A stretch of DNA of 64,000 nucleotides from Streptomyces sp. ISL-100 (GTDB taxonomy: Bacteria; Actinomycetota; Actinomycetes; Streptomycetales; Streptomycetaceae), in assembly GCF_018614615.1 (NCBI RefSeq), contig NZ_JAGGOK010000071.1, positions 27,747-91,746 of the forward strand. Reading direction: 5' to 3'. A program made the translations under genes and the position numbers. Below the pieces are notes generated by a model that was given only the letters and a program-made list of their open reading frames with translations, was not told the DNA's origin and ran no database searches. This document shows, piece after piece, positions 1-8,313 of the stretch (within the stretch, counting starts at the first letter, position 1; each line of letters begins with the position of its first letter).

Positions 1-591
1 CGAATCCACCGACAGCTTCCAACGCCCCTTCACCGCCGCCCACTCGGCGATGTACCGGCAGTCCGCACTGTCGTCGGACGGCTCCCACCGCGCCGGATCC
101 CGGTCACCCTTCAGGCGCTTCTCGCTGGCGGTCACAGCGGCGAGCACTCTCGGGTCGGCCATGTCGTTCGCGTACCGCTCCCGCTCCTCATCGGTCCACG
201 CCCACGCACCGCTGCGCCACGCCTCAGCCGGCGGCACCAGGTGGTCGACGTCGAGGGACCCGGCGCCGGAGTGGTCCTTCTTGTCGTAGTACGAGTGCCA
301 GGCGCCGCCCGTGATGGTGCACCACCGGTCGACGGCGGGCGGCGTGGTCGCCTCCGCGATGAGTACCTCTGCCCGCGTGCTGCAACCGTCCTGGTCCGGG
401 TCGGTCCAGTGCTTGAACTTGCCGATGCTGTACCCGGCGCTGTCCTCGGCGGCGACGGGCAGATTTTCGATGGCTTTCTCGACCGTGGTACTGACCGTGT
501 CACCGGGCGCGGCGTCGGCACCCGGCGCCGCCCCGACGACAACTGTGGTGGCGATAAGGAGTGTTGACACCAGGAAACTGAGCTTGCGCAT
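1..591 (-). CDS. Secreted HNH endonuclease family protein (3' end outside window)
   Basis: The reading frame starts at ATG 591, with GGAGGG about 6 nt upstream, and runs off the window edge, so 197 codons are visible and the C-terminus is missing. Residues 1-27 form a signal peptide (basic start, hydrophobic core, AxA-type end), so the protein is probably exported. A D-x-D-x-D-G-C-x-T-R segment near residue 64 and a D-V-D-H-L-V-P motif near residue 115 are typical of the HNH/DUF1524 (GmrSD C-terminal-like) secreted nucleases common in Streptomyces. The His of DHLVP would be the catalytic base. The substrate (environmental or phage DNA) is not shown by sequence. It is divergent from the gene at 976. 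Confidence 0.85.
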   Translation of the reverse strand, partial: MRKLSFLVSTLLIATTVVVGAAPGADAAPGDTVSTTVEKAIENLPVAAEDSAGYSIGKFKHWTDPDQDGCSTRAEVLIAEATTPPAVDRWCTITGGAWHSYYDKKDHSGAGSLDVDHLVPPAEAWRSGAWAWTDEERERYANDMADPRVLAAVTASEKRLKGDRDPARWEPSDDSADCRYIAEWAAVKGRWKLSVDS

Positions 592-975
592 ACGGATCCC
601 TCCATCTCGTACGGACGGACCAGTACTAGCGACACCTGTCATCCGGACACGCCGCAGAGTCCGTACAGATCACCCGCACGGGGTCATCCGACGTGGTGGG
701 CACTCGACGGCCGGCCGCTCGCCGGGTTGCCGGGGTGGTGGTTCTCACTCGTGCGAGTGGATCTAGGCGTCCAGCAGGCGCAGCCCGGCAAGCCGTAATG
801 CCTCCCTTGTGGTGGCGGCGATGAAGCTGTCGCCGAACGCTCCAGGACAGCCGCTCCTCCTCCGAGGTCCGGGCCGGAGCGGCGGGTACGAGAGGTACCC
901 GCGACGGGATACCGCCGCCACGAAGGTCACTGGACGAACGTCGCTGCGACTGGCTGCGGAATGATGAGAGGCTGA
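592..975. other. Intergenic region between divergent secreted-protein genes
   Basis: No credible gene is seen in these 384 bases. The stretch must hold the promoters of the HNH-type gene (leftward) and of the delta-60 protein (rightward). A GAGAGG ribosome site lies just before ATG 976. I see no clear operator or terminator. Confidence 0.5.
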
Positions 976-3048
976 ATGGACAGCATGTCCATGTCGATGT
1001 CCGTGTCCCTGTTCATTTCTGGACTGCGAAGAACGCTGGGGCGAGCCGGTGAACAAGCCTGCCGGCGGCGCGTCGGCCGGGCCGGGGTGGCGGCCTCGGC
1101 GGGCTTCGCGCTCGTACTGGCCCTGCCCGGATCCGCGGCGGCCGCGCCTGGCGACCTGGACGCCACGTTCGGCGGCGGCGACGGCAAAGTCATCAGCGAC
1201 GTCCTCTACGTCGAAGACAGTCAGGACGTGGCACTGCAGTCCGACGGCAAGATCGTCACCATCGGGAGCGGCTTCAACTTCGACGGGCCCAACGACTTCG
1301 TGCTGATTCGCTACAACACCGATGGCACCGTGGACACCGGCTTCGGCGCCGGCGGCACGGTGCTGGTCGACTTCGGCGACCTCACCAACGACGAGGGCCA
1401 GGATGTGGCGGTGCAGTCCGACGGCAAGATCGTCGCGGTCGGCCGCAGCGATGCGCCCGACGGCAGGGGCTTGTTCGCGCTGGCCCGCTTCAACACCGAC
1501 GGCAGCCTGGACACCACCTTCGGCGACGGTGGCAAGGTGGTCACCGATTTCGGAACCGGCGGCAGCGCGGCCGCGTACGCGGTAGCGGTGCAGTCCGGCG
1601 GCGGGATTGTGGCCGCCGGAGGGCTCAACGGCGATTTCGTGGTGGCTCGCTTCAACGCCGATGGCAGCCCGGACACCGGATTCGGCGACAACGGCGCGGT
1701 ACGTACGCCCTTCGCACGCGGCGGCGCGTCGGTCTTCGACCTGGCGGTGCAGTCCGACGGCACCATTGTCGCCGCCGGTCATGCCGGGTACGTCCCCAAC
1801 GACTACGCCCCCGATTTCGCGTTGGCCCGCTACAACGCCGATGGCAGCCTGGACACCGGCTTCGGCGGTGACGGCACGGTCACTACGTCCTTCAACGGGG
1901 AAGACACGGCTCGCGGGGTGGCGGTGCAGTCCGACGGCAGAATCATCGCCGTCGGGAACGGCGCCGGCGATTTCGCGCTGGCTCGCTACAACGTCGACGG
2001 CAGCCTGGACACGAGCTTCGACGGTGACGGCAAGGTGACCACCGACTTCGGCACCTTCGACGCCCGCGCCTTCGACATGGCGCTGCAGTCCGACGGCAAG
2101 GTCGTCGCCGCCGGCGGCGCCGTCGGCAACTGGGCGGTGGCCCGCTACAACACCAATGGCAGCCTGGACACCGGTTTCGGCGGTGGCGACGGCAAGGTGA
2201 CCACCGACTTCGAAGGCAACTGGGACGAAGCCCGCGGTGTGGCACTGCAGTCCGACGGCAAGATCGTCGTCTCCGGTAATGCCAGCGACAATCACGCGGT
2301 GGCCCGCTACTTGGGCGCCGGGGGCTCCACCCCGCCGCCCCCGGCCGGCGTGGACGTATCGGTCACGAAGAGTGGTACGAGCACCGTCAGCATCGGTGAC
2401 CGGGCAACGTACACCGTGCGGGTGACCAACACCGACGACGACACGTTCGCCACCGGTGTCTCCCTGACCGACAGCGTCGCCGGAGCCGTTGCGACGCTGG
2501 TGTCGGCCATGCCCAGCCAGGGCACCTGCACCACCACAACCACCGTCAGCTGCTCCCTGGACTCCCTGGCCCCCGGCGCGAGCGCGACGGTGACCGTGGT
2601 CGCCGAACCGAGGTCCACCGGCACCCTCACCAACACCGCCAGGGCCGACGCGGCGGAAACCGATCCGGTGACGGTCAACGACACCGCGACGGCGACCACG
2701 ACCGTGAACAACTCCCGTGGCTGCACCATCATCGGCACCAGCGCCGCCAACACCATCACCGGCACCAGCGGCAACGACGTGATCTGCGGCCTCGGCGGCA
2801 ACGACACCATCCGAGCGGCCAACGGCTACGACACCGTCTACGGCAACTACGGAAACGACTGGATCGACGGCGGCTACGGCAACGACACGCTGAACGGCGG
2901 CTACGGCAGCGACACGCTGAACGGCAGTTACGGCAACGACCGGCTCAACACCGTCGACAACGTCTCCGGCAACGACACCGCCAACGGCGGCCCCAACTCC
3001 GACACCTGCACCACTGACCCGGGCGACACCCGCACCAGCTGCCCGTAA
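976..3048 (+). CDS. Secreted delta-60 repeat beta-propeller / DUF11 / RTX calcium-binding protein
   Basis: 690 aa. The start at 976 follows a GAGAGG ribosome site; several further Met codons lie within the first 10 residues. A long N-terminal region ends in a hydrophobic stretch and AAA around residue 57, consistent with export. Residues about 60-450 hold at least seven delta-60 repeats, recognisable by LDTxFGxxGKV and AVQSDGKIVAAG units (TIGR02608-type, propeller-forming). A Pro-rich hinge then leads to one DUF11 domain (about 455-580). The C-terminus has GND/GGxGxD nonapeptide calcium-binding repeats of the hemolysin/RTX kind. It is likely a cell-surface or extracellular matrix-like protein; its ligand is unknown. 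Confidence 0.85.
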   Translation: MDSMSMSMSVSLFISGLRRTLGRAGEQACRRRVGRAGVAASAGFALVLALPGSAAAAPGDLDATFGGGDGKVISDVLYVEDSQDVALQSDGKIVTIGSGFNFDGPNDFVLIRYNTDGTVDTGFGAGGTVLVDFGDLTNDEGQDVAVQSDGKIVAVGRSDAPDGRGLFALARFNTDGSLDTTFGDGGKVVTDFGTGGSAAAYAVAVQSGGGIVAAGGLNGDFVVARFNADGSPDTGFGDNGAVRTPFARGGASVFDLAVQSDGTIVAAGHAGYVPNDYAPDFALARYNADGSLDTGFGGDGTVTTSFNGEDTARGVAVQSDGRIIAVGNGAGDFALARYNVDGSLDTSFDGDGKVTTDFGTFDARAFDMALQSDGKVVAAGGAVGNWAVARYNTNGSLDTGFGGGDGKVTTDFEGNWDEARGVALQSDGKIVVSGNASDNHAVARYLGAGGSTPPPPAGVDVSVTKSGTSTVSIGDRATYTVRVTNTDDDTFATGVSLTDSVAGAVATLVSAMPSQGTCTTTTTVSCSLDSLAPGASATVTVVAEPRSTGTLTNTARADAAETDPVTVNDTATATTTVNNSRGCTIIGTSAANTITGTSGNDVICGLGGNDTIRAANGYDTVYGNYGNDWIDGGYGNDTLNGGYGSDTLNGSYGNDRLNTVDNVSGNDTANGGPNSDTCTTDPGDTRTSCP

Positions 3049-3066
3049 AAGGGCACACCCCGCCCA

Positions 3067-3105
3067 GCCGCCACCAGAGCCCCCGAACAGGGCCCTGGTG
3101 GCGGC
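3067..3105 (+). terminator. Hairpin terminator after the delta-60 gene
   Basis: An inverted repeat with arms GCCGCCACCAG and CTGGTGGCGGC encloses a short GC-rich loop, beginning 19 nt after the stop codon and followed by a short T-rich run. Confidence 0.75.
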
Positions 3106-3157
3106 TTTACTGATGCCCGAATTAATCCGAAGACACGAGCGAACCGCGGGCGGCAGC

Positions 3158-3980
3158 ATGTTGTCCGTGACGGTGACGATGACGCGACGAGATTTCCTAG
3201 CTGTGGCGCCGCAGCGCACCCCGACCCGGGAGCTGCTCGCGGTGGCGGCCAGGCGCCGGGGGACGGACGTCGAGGTCCTTCCTTCCCCTGGCGGTGCGCG
3301 GGCAGTGGGTCAGCAACGCCCGGGCGGCCACTACTACGGCGGGCCAGTTTTCGCGGTGGTTGTCGCCGACGAACTCGGGGTAGCGCTCCTGGAACCGGCC
3401 GACGAATGGCTGTCCACCCTCCCCAGAGAGTTCACCAGGCGCGAGATCGCCCTGACGACCCTGGGCGCGGCGCGACATCTGTCGCACCCCGCGTTCGTCA
3501 AACCGCCGAGCGACAAGAGCTTCCCGGCCGATGTATACGCCGACGGCAGCGCCTTGCCCACAGGGCCGGAGCTCTCACCGGACATTCCCGGTGCAGATCG
3601 GCGAAGTGGTGATCTGGGCGGCGGAGTTCCGACTCTTCATCCTGGACGGCGAGGTACGGACCGGCTCGCAGTACGCCACCTTCGGACGCCTCGACGCGGC
3701 GCGACTGAAAGGGCACCCTCACCAAAACCCGGTCCTGGAATTCGCGGAACGCCTGCTTGCCACCTGCGCCCGTACGCTGCCCAGCGCGGTGGTGGTGGAC
3801 GTGGGACTCTTGGGCGGTCCCACGGGGGACTGGGCAGTGGTCGAGGCAAACATGGCCTGGTTCAGCAGCTGCTACGCCGCCGACCCAGACCGGGCCCTGG
3901 ACGTCGTCCTGCGTTCCGCCGGCCCACGGTCGAGGCCGCCCGACCGGGACCGCCCGTTCTGGCGGAACGTTCTGGCGTAA
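3158..3980 (+). pseudogene. ATP-grasp domain protein, frameshifted
   Basis: Two adjoining reading frames together make one ATP-grasp-type protein of about 270 aa. The first part, from ATG 3158, covers the N-terminal half (FVKPPSDKSFPADVYADG region). The second part continues from about 3590 with IGEVVIWAAEFRLFILDGEV, then the C-terminal metal/ATP-binding region ending in VVDVGLL...WAVVEANMAWFSSCY. The switch falls at a CCC run near 3586-3590; reading one C fewer there restores a continuous frame. The family resembles the stand-alone ATP-grasp proteins (DUF4343 type) of actinobacteria. The frameshift could be genuine inactivation or a base error. Confidence 0.7.
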
Positions 3981-3993
3981 CCGGCAGAGCGGC

Positions 3994-4029
3994 GAAGGGG
4001 CCCGGCCGGATCACCGGTCGGGCCCCTTC
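3994..4029. terminator. Strong GC-rich terminator hairpin
   Basis: Arms GAAGGGGCCCG and CGGGCCCCTTC flank a 14-nt loop just after the ATP-grasp stop codon. The symmetry would let it serve both the rightward ATP-grasp gene and the leftward gene ending at 4136. Confidence 0.8.
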
Positions 4030-4135
4030 GATTCGCGTCCTCACCTGCGTAAAGGCGTCTCGCGTTGACTGGCGATGGGGTGCGACGGTCCTGATCGGGT
4101 GCCTGCGGACTGTGTGCGGACTGCGGGTGCGCCGC

Positions 4136-4762
4136 TTAGCCGCCTGTCTGATGCGGAGCGCTGGTCCAGAAGGATCGGGCTTTTCGGAGGAGGTCCTTCG
4201 CGGCATCTCCGTACGCGGCTCCTTCGCGTAGCAGATCGAACGCCTTCTGGTAGAGGTCAAGTTCGCTCTGCTCGGTAATGTCCAGGGCCGAAGAGACCAG
4301 CTCCACGTGGGCCCTGTCCGCCTGGCCGTAGATGTTGAAGGCATGGACGGGGAACATGTCCACCTGCGCCGTGGCAGGCAGGATCCCCAGCGTGACGGAG
4401 GGCAGGTCGATATCGCGGAGGAGACGGACGACCTGTGCCTGCATGACCTCGGGCCCGCCGACGTTCGTGTAGAGCGCCTGCTCGCCGAGGATGACGTCGT
4501 AGTGGTGCTCGCCGTCGTACAGAACCTGTTGTCGCTCCATGCGCTTGGCGACCCCGGACGGCACATCGTCGGGGACGCCGAGGAAGCTGACTACCTGCCC
4601 CAGGATCACGGTGGCGTACGCCTCGGTCTGGAGGGTTCCCCAGATCATGGTGGGCACGTATGCCCGGCCCGCTCGCGTGGCCTGATACCAGCCGATCACG
4701 TCATCCTGCACCGCTTCCGTACCGGTGGACAGGCGCTCTTGCCACGGGACTGAATTCGTCAC
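4136..4762 (-). CDS. DUF5753 (Scr1-family) regulator lacking its HTH domain
   Basis: 208 aa from ATG 4762 with GGAGGGA upstream. Almost the whole protein matches the DUF5753 ligand/partner-binding domain usually found C-terminal to an XRE helix-turn-helix in Streptomyces regulators: the YVPTMIWGTLQTEAYA entry region, the RMERQQVLYD region and the E-QALYTNVGG strand. The N-terminal HTH is absent; only about 25 unrelated residues precede the domain. It may act as a partner-binding protein without DNA binding, or be a domain remnant. It lies downstream of the DUF6087 gene in the same orientation. Confidence 0.8.
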   Translation of the reverse strand: MTNSVPWQERLSTGTEAVQDDVIGWYQATRAGRAYVPTMIWGTLQTEAYATVILGQVVSFLGVPDDVPSGVAKRMERQQVLYDGEHHYDVILGEQALYTNVGGPEVMQAQVVRLLRDIDLPSVTLGILPATAQVDMFPVHAFNIYGQADRAHVELVSSALDITEQSELDLYQKAFDLLREGAAYGDAAKDLLRKARSFWTSAPHQTGG

Positions 4763-4887
4763 CGCATCCCTCCTGAGGCATGCCGCCAGGGCGGCTGCCG
4801 ATAGGTCGTAACGCGCGTCAGAGATCGCGTGGTGCTTTCCGATCCTGGTTCCCAGCGGCCTTGGTGCGCTCGCCTACTTCCAGCCGT

Positions 4888-5202
4888 TCAGCGCCCGTCG
4901 TAACGAGGCGTTTGGGGCTTGCGGTGCTCGCCGGGTCCTGGGCCGAGAGGTTTGGGCGCCGGCCCAGGAACGGGGGAGGTGCCCGCAGTGTCCGGGTGGA
5001 GGATGCGCTGTGCTTCTGCCAGGTTCGACGCGATGGTGTGCAGCTCCCAGGCATGGCCATTCCATCTCTCGATGACGCGGGGCGCATCGGGATCTACATG
5101 GGAGCCCTTCGGGCCTTCGCCGCAGGTGACCGGCGCGGCGCGGAGTCGGCCGATCTTCGCGTCACGGCGCTCCACCCAGCTCGACAGCGGCTCGTCGTCC
5201 AT
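4888..5202 (-). CDS. DUF6087 family protein
   Basis: 104 aa starting at ATG 5202 after an AGGGA ribosome site. It has the family hallmarks MDDEPLSxW at the N-terminus and VDPDAPRVIERWNGHAWE in the middle, followed by NLAEAQRILHP and a Pro/Gly-rich tail. These small soluble actinobacterial proteins have no established function. It lies between tgmC and the HTH-less DUF5753 gene on the same strand; whether it belongs to the graspetide locus is unknown. Confidence 0.75.
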   Translation of the reverse strand: MDDEPLSSWVERRDAKIGRLRAAPVTCGEGPKGSHVDPDAPRVIERWNGHAWELHTIASNLAEAQRILHPDTAGTSPVPGPAPKPLGPGPGEHRKPQTPRYDGR

Positions 5203-5267
5203 CGCGCTTCCCTACGGCTCGGCGGTTGTTCTCCCAGGAGGGTAGTGGCCCTCGCTTGCCCCGGTGG

Positions 5268-6440
5268 TCAGGCGAGACGGTGCTGCCAGCGCAGTGCCGG
5301 GTTGTCGCCGATCCAGTACGTGTGGGCCTTGGCGGTGATGTGGAGCTGTACGGCGGTGATGTCGGGGCTTCCCGCGTCCTGCCATACGGTGAGCGCCTGC
5401 TCGATGTCGTCCCACAGGGCTACGGGGCCTCCCTGCCGGATGGTCCAGTCTTCGCCGTCAGAGCTGAATTCGGCGAAGGACTCGCGCTCCGGATCGAAGA
5501 CGTACAGGAGTTGGGCGCCGTCGCTCGTTACGGCGGCGCGGACGAACTGTGCGCCGGGGGCGGCGAGCTGGGCGAGGAAGGCGGGCATCCATTCCTCCAG
5601 CATGGAGGGCGCCACCTTCGCCTCCCGCTCGCTGTCGGCGTAGGCGGTGCGGGCGGACAGGTCGCCGGTCACCGGCACCAAGGCTTCGGATCGTGCCTGC
5701 ATGAACGATGAGCGGCCGATGATTCGGCCCTCGGCGGTACCGTCCTCGCCGACGGTGACCTTCGCGAGGCCGGTGCCGTAGGACCATGCGCCGCCGACGG
5801 TGGCCAGGATGGTCCCGCCAGGCTTGGTCTGCCTGATCCAGGTGTAGGGGATACGGCGGACGGCGCAGGTGGCGATCACTCGGTCGTACGGAGCGCGGCG
5901 CGGGTGTCCGAGGAGCCCGTCCCCGGTTACGGTCCATGTCGAGAACCCGGCTGTTTCCAGCGCGGCATCTGCACGGGCCGCCACCGCCGGGTCCACCTCG
6001 ATCGTCGTGACGTTGTCTTCGCCGAGGCGGTGGCACATCAGCGCGGAGGAGTAGCCGGTACCTGTGCCGATCTCTAGGACGCGGTGCCCGTCCTCCACGT
6101 CGAGGTGCTCGATCATGTCGACGACGGTGACCGGAGTGGTGGACGAAGAGGTGGGCGAGCCCGCGACGAGATCAGTGGTCTGGTCTGCGGTCAGGTGTCC
6201 GTCGAGCTGGGTGGTCAGGGACTGGTCGCTGTAGGCGATCTGGGCCCACTCCGCAGGATCGGTTCCTACTGCGGTGACCGGCCGCCATCGCACGCCGTCC
6301 ACGGTCAGGAACACCCCTGGGTTCAGGAAGAGCTCCCGGGGTACGGCCTCCACTGCGGCTCGCCACTGGGGTGTTCTGAGGACGCCGGCTTTCTCCAGCC
6401 GGTCGGCGAGGGCACGCCGCTCGGGCGCGGTATCGGTCAT
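5268..6440 (-). CDS. tgmC: Graspetide-associated protein-L-isoaspartate O-methyltransferase homologue
   Basis: 390 aa. A PCMT-type Rossmann methyltransferase: SAM-binding motif I is VLEIGTGTGYSSAL near residue 120, after a PRELFL segment, and the post-motif region IRQTKPGGTILA is also present. A C-terminal extension of about 150 residues is typical of TgmC-like enzymes. In characterised graspetide clusters, such enzymes methylate an Asp side chain of the cyclised peptide, which then closes to an aspartimide; that role is inferred here. The ATG at 6440 overlaps the tgmB stop by 4 nt (ATGA), so translation is probably coupled. It acts in the cytoplasm on the TgmA product. Confidence 0.88.
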   Translation of the reverse strand: MTDTAPERRALADRLEKAGVLRTPQWRAAVEAVPRELFLNPGVFLTVDGVRWRPVTAVGTDPAEWAQIAYSDQSLTTQLDGHLTADQTTDLVAGSPTSSSTTPVTVVDMIEHLDVEDGHRVLEIGTGTGYSSALMCHRLGEDNVTTIEVDPAVAARADAALETAGFSTWTVTGDGLLGHPRRAPYDRVIATCAVRRIPYTWIRQTKPGGTILATVGGAWSYGTGLAKVTVGEDGTAEGRIIGRSSFMQARSEALVPVTGDLSARTAYADSEREAKVAPSMLEEWMPAFLAQLAAPGAQFVRAAVTSDGAQLLYVFDPERESFAEFSSDGEDWTIRQGGPVALWDDIEQALTVWQDAGSPDITAVQLHITAKAHTYWIGDNPALRWQHRLA

Positions 6441-7400
6441 GGGGAGACTCCTCGTGTCAGCAGGTCAGCGAATGCGGCGGACATCTTCAATCCGGTCTTC
6501 TCCTCCAGCCACGCCCATTGGCCGTTCGGATTCAGCTCCAGCCACCAGTAGTCACCGGCCCGGTCCATGGCGAGGTCAAAGCTCCCGGACACCAGCCCGA
6601 AGTGGTCCAGGTAGGCGAGGAGTGCCTTGCCCACGCGGTCGGGCAGGTCTACCACGGTGTAGGAGAGGGCGGAGTAGTCCTTGCGCCAGTCCAGCAAGCC
6701 GGAGTGGATCCGTACGGCGAACACGTGCGGGCCGACCACCAACACCCGCACGTCGGCGACCTTGTCCACGCGGGCCTGGAACAGGTGCGGCGTCACGCGC
6801 AAGCTGTCATCGATCTCGGCGGCCGTGACCGGCTCCGCCCACCCGGTCACCGGAACTCCGTCTCGCTCGTACGGGGTCCACCGAAGCGTCTTGTAGATCA
6901 CCTGACCGTGGGCGGCGATGAACTCCCGGGCGTCGACCGGATCGTTGGTCACGAGCGTCGGTGGGACGGTAAGGCGGAGGCGCTGGGCAAGGGCGAGCTG
7001 AGCGGGCTTGTAGTCGGCGGCTGCGTTGCGGAGTGGATGGTTGACCCACAGCGGACCGTCGAGGGCGTAGAGCGTGCCCCCGAGCCCGTAGCGGACCTGC
7101 GCAGCCGCGAACCGCGCATCGTTGTCGCCCAGGTGCTGGAAGGTGGGCCAGACAGGGCGGCGCCAGTACGCCGCCCGTAATTGGGCCAGGTCGGTGGTTC
7201 TCGACGGGGTACGGACCTGCCCGGCCAGGGGCCGGGCAGGTGCCGAACCGAGCCGAGACCGTCAGGTCTGCGCCGATGTCGGCGGGGTTGAACCTGACCA
7301 CCGGCACACTTCGCCGGTTGAGTTCGGTGATGACCATGTCGGCCGTGATGTCGTCCGCCTCGGTAGCCACCAGGACCGGCCTCTTCTCGGTCGCGTTCAT
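6437..7400 (-). pseudogene. tgmB: ATP-grasp graspetide maturase, frameshifted
   Basis: The N-terminal part reads from ATG 7400 (MNATEKRPVLVATEADD, then ELNRRSVPVVRFNPADIG). The C-terminal part lies in another frame from about 7220 downward and contains the ATP-grasp core through VTNDPVDAREF, SGSFDLAMDR and WWLELNPNGQWAWLE (metal-binding E-L-N-P-N). The junction is in a GC-rich run around 7205-7240, where dropping one base restores frame. Intact TgmB enzymes make side-chain ester or amide macrocycles between Ser/Thr/Lys and Asp/Glu of the precursor. As read, the enzyme is broken, so the pathway would be silent unless the shift is an error. ATG overlaps the tgmA stop (TGATG). Confidence 0.8.
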
Positions 7401-7660
7401 CAGTCCTGATGGCTGTCCTGGTCGTGGCCCTGGTCGGGCGCGGAGTCGGAGTTCGTGGTCGTCGAGGTCTCGGTGCCCGAGCTGGTGCCGTGCTTGCCCA
7501 TCTCGACCACCTGGCCCAGGCGGTCGCGGAACTCGCCGATCTGCGTGAGGGGATCGATGGAGACGGTGGCGTGCGGACGGTGCACGGTGGCCGGGTACGG
7601 CGCGAGTCGGCCCGCGCCCCAAGGGCGGGCGGGAGTGAGCTGTTCAGCGGAACTGGTCAC
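7400..7660 (-). CDS. tgmA: Graspetide precursor peptide (ATP-grasp-modified RiPP)
   Basis: 86 aa, GTG start at 7660 with AGGAG 6 nt upstream. The leader shows the family signature: RPWG near residue 13, then DPLTQ and GQVVEMGKHGTSSGTE. The C-terminal core after MGKHGTS is rich in Ser/Thr and Asp/Glu, the residues joined by ATP-grasp ligases, and ends QGHDQDSHQD. It is followed immediately by tgmB and tgmC in an overlapping operon. The product is unknown; it is an omega-ester or amide macrocyclic peptide by family analogy only. Confidence 0.88.
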   Translation of the reverse strand: MTSSAEQLTPARPWGAGRLAPYPATVHRPHATVSIDPLTQIGEFRDRLGQVVEMGKHGTSSGTETSTTTNSDSAPDQGHDQDSHQD

Positions 7661-7711
7661 GAAGGCTCCTCTGGGTGAGGTTCGGATGGTCAGGTGGTGT
7701 AGGGCGCGGCG

Positions 7712-8164
7712 TTACGCCGTCGCATTCGTTGTCCCCTTCGGGGTGTCGAGGACGAGGCGGGCCCAGACGGTCTTGCCGATCGGGTGGCGGTCGTGGTGGC
7801 CGGTCTCCTCGGCGAGTGCGGCGACCAGGAGCAGGCCACGGCCGCCTTCGTCGTCCTCGCCGGCCTCGACGGGGTGGGGCGGTGTGCGGCTGGCGTCGGA
7901 GACCTCGACGAGGCAGTGCGGTCCGTCGGCGGTCAACCGGACCTCGAAGAGATGTCCGCGTCTGCCGCCGTGCTCGACGGCGTTGGCCGACAACTCCCCG
8001 CACACGAGGACCACCCGGTCGATGTCGTCCGGGCCGTACCTCCAGCCCGTGAGCATCTTGGCGACGAGGTCGCGGACGAGGGGGACACACCGGCGGACCG
8101 GGCTGAACTGCATCTGCCATCGCTGGGCGGCGGCTTGTCGGTCGTACGTGGTCATCGCGTGCAT
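7712..8164 (-). CDS. HATPase anti-sigma-like ATP-binding protein
   Basis: 150 aa from ATG 8164, chosen for the GAGGGG site 5 nt upstream. It is a single GHKL/HATPase_c domain of the RsbW/SpoIIAB-like type abundant in Streptomyces: N-box VLVCGELSANAVEHG and G-box DDEGGRGLLLVAALAEETG are both visible. These proteins bind ATP and often regulate sigma or anti-sigma factors; no partner is evident nearby. It is upstream of tgmA on the same strand and divergent from the HTH-TPR regulator at 8314, with a palindrome between them. Confidence 0.8.
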   Translation of the reverse strand: MHAMTTYDRQAAAQRWQMQFSPVRRCVPLVRDLVAKMLTGWRYGPDDIDRVVLVCGELSANAVEHGGRRGHLFEVRLTADGPHCLVEVSDASRTPPHPVEAGEDDEGGRGLLLVAALAEETGHHDRHPIGKTVWARLVLDTPKGTTNATA

Positions 8165-8239
8165 CGCGTCCCCTCGTCGCGGGCGGGCTGTGGGGTACGA
8201 GTCCACCGCTACGGCGATCACAGGTTCAGGTCACAGTGA

Positions 8240-8256
8240 TTACCCAACGTGGGTAA
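8240..8256. promoter_or_regulatory. Palindrome between divergent genes (candidate operator)
   Basis: TTACCC-AACGT-GGGTAA sits in the 149-bp gap between the ATP-binding gene (leftward) and the HTH-TPR regulator (rightward). It is a plausible autoregulatory or shared operator. Its binding protein is not identifiable from sequence. Confidence 0.45.
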
Positions 8257-8313
8257 CCTTCCTGGAAGTTGGTCCCACGCCGGTCCGCCCTCACGGGCGA
8301 GTGAGGGGGACAA

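Noticed and set aside
763..3219. Long antisense frame (818 codons) opposite the delta-60 gene
   Set aside because: It mirrors the repeats of the plus-strand gene and is Val/Ala/Gly/Arg-rich with no family signature; a high-GC shadow.
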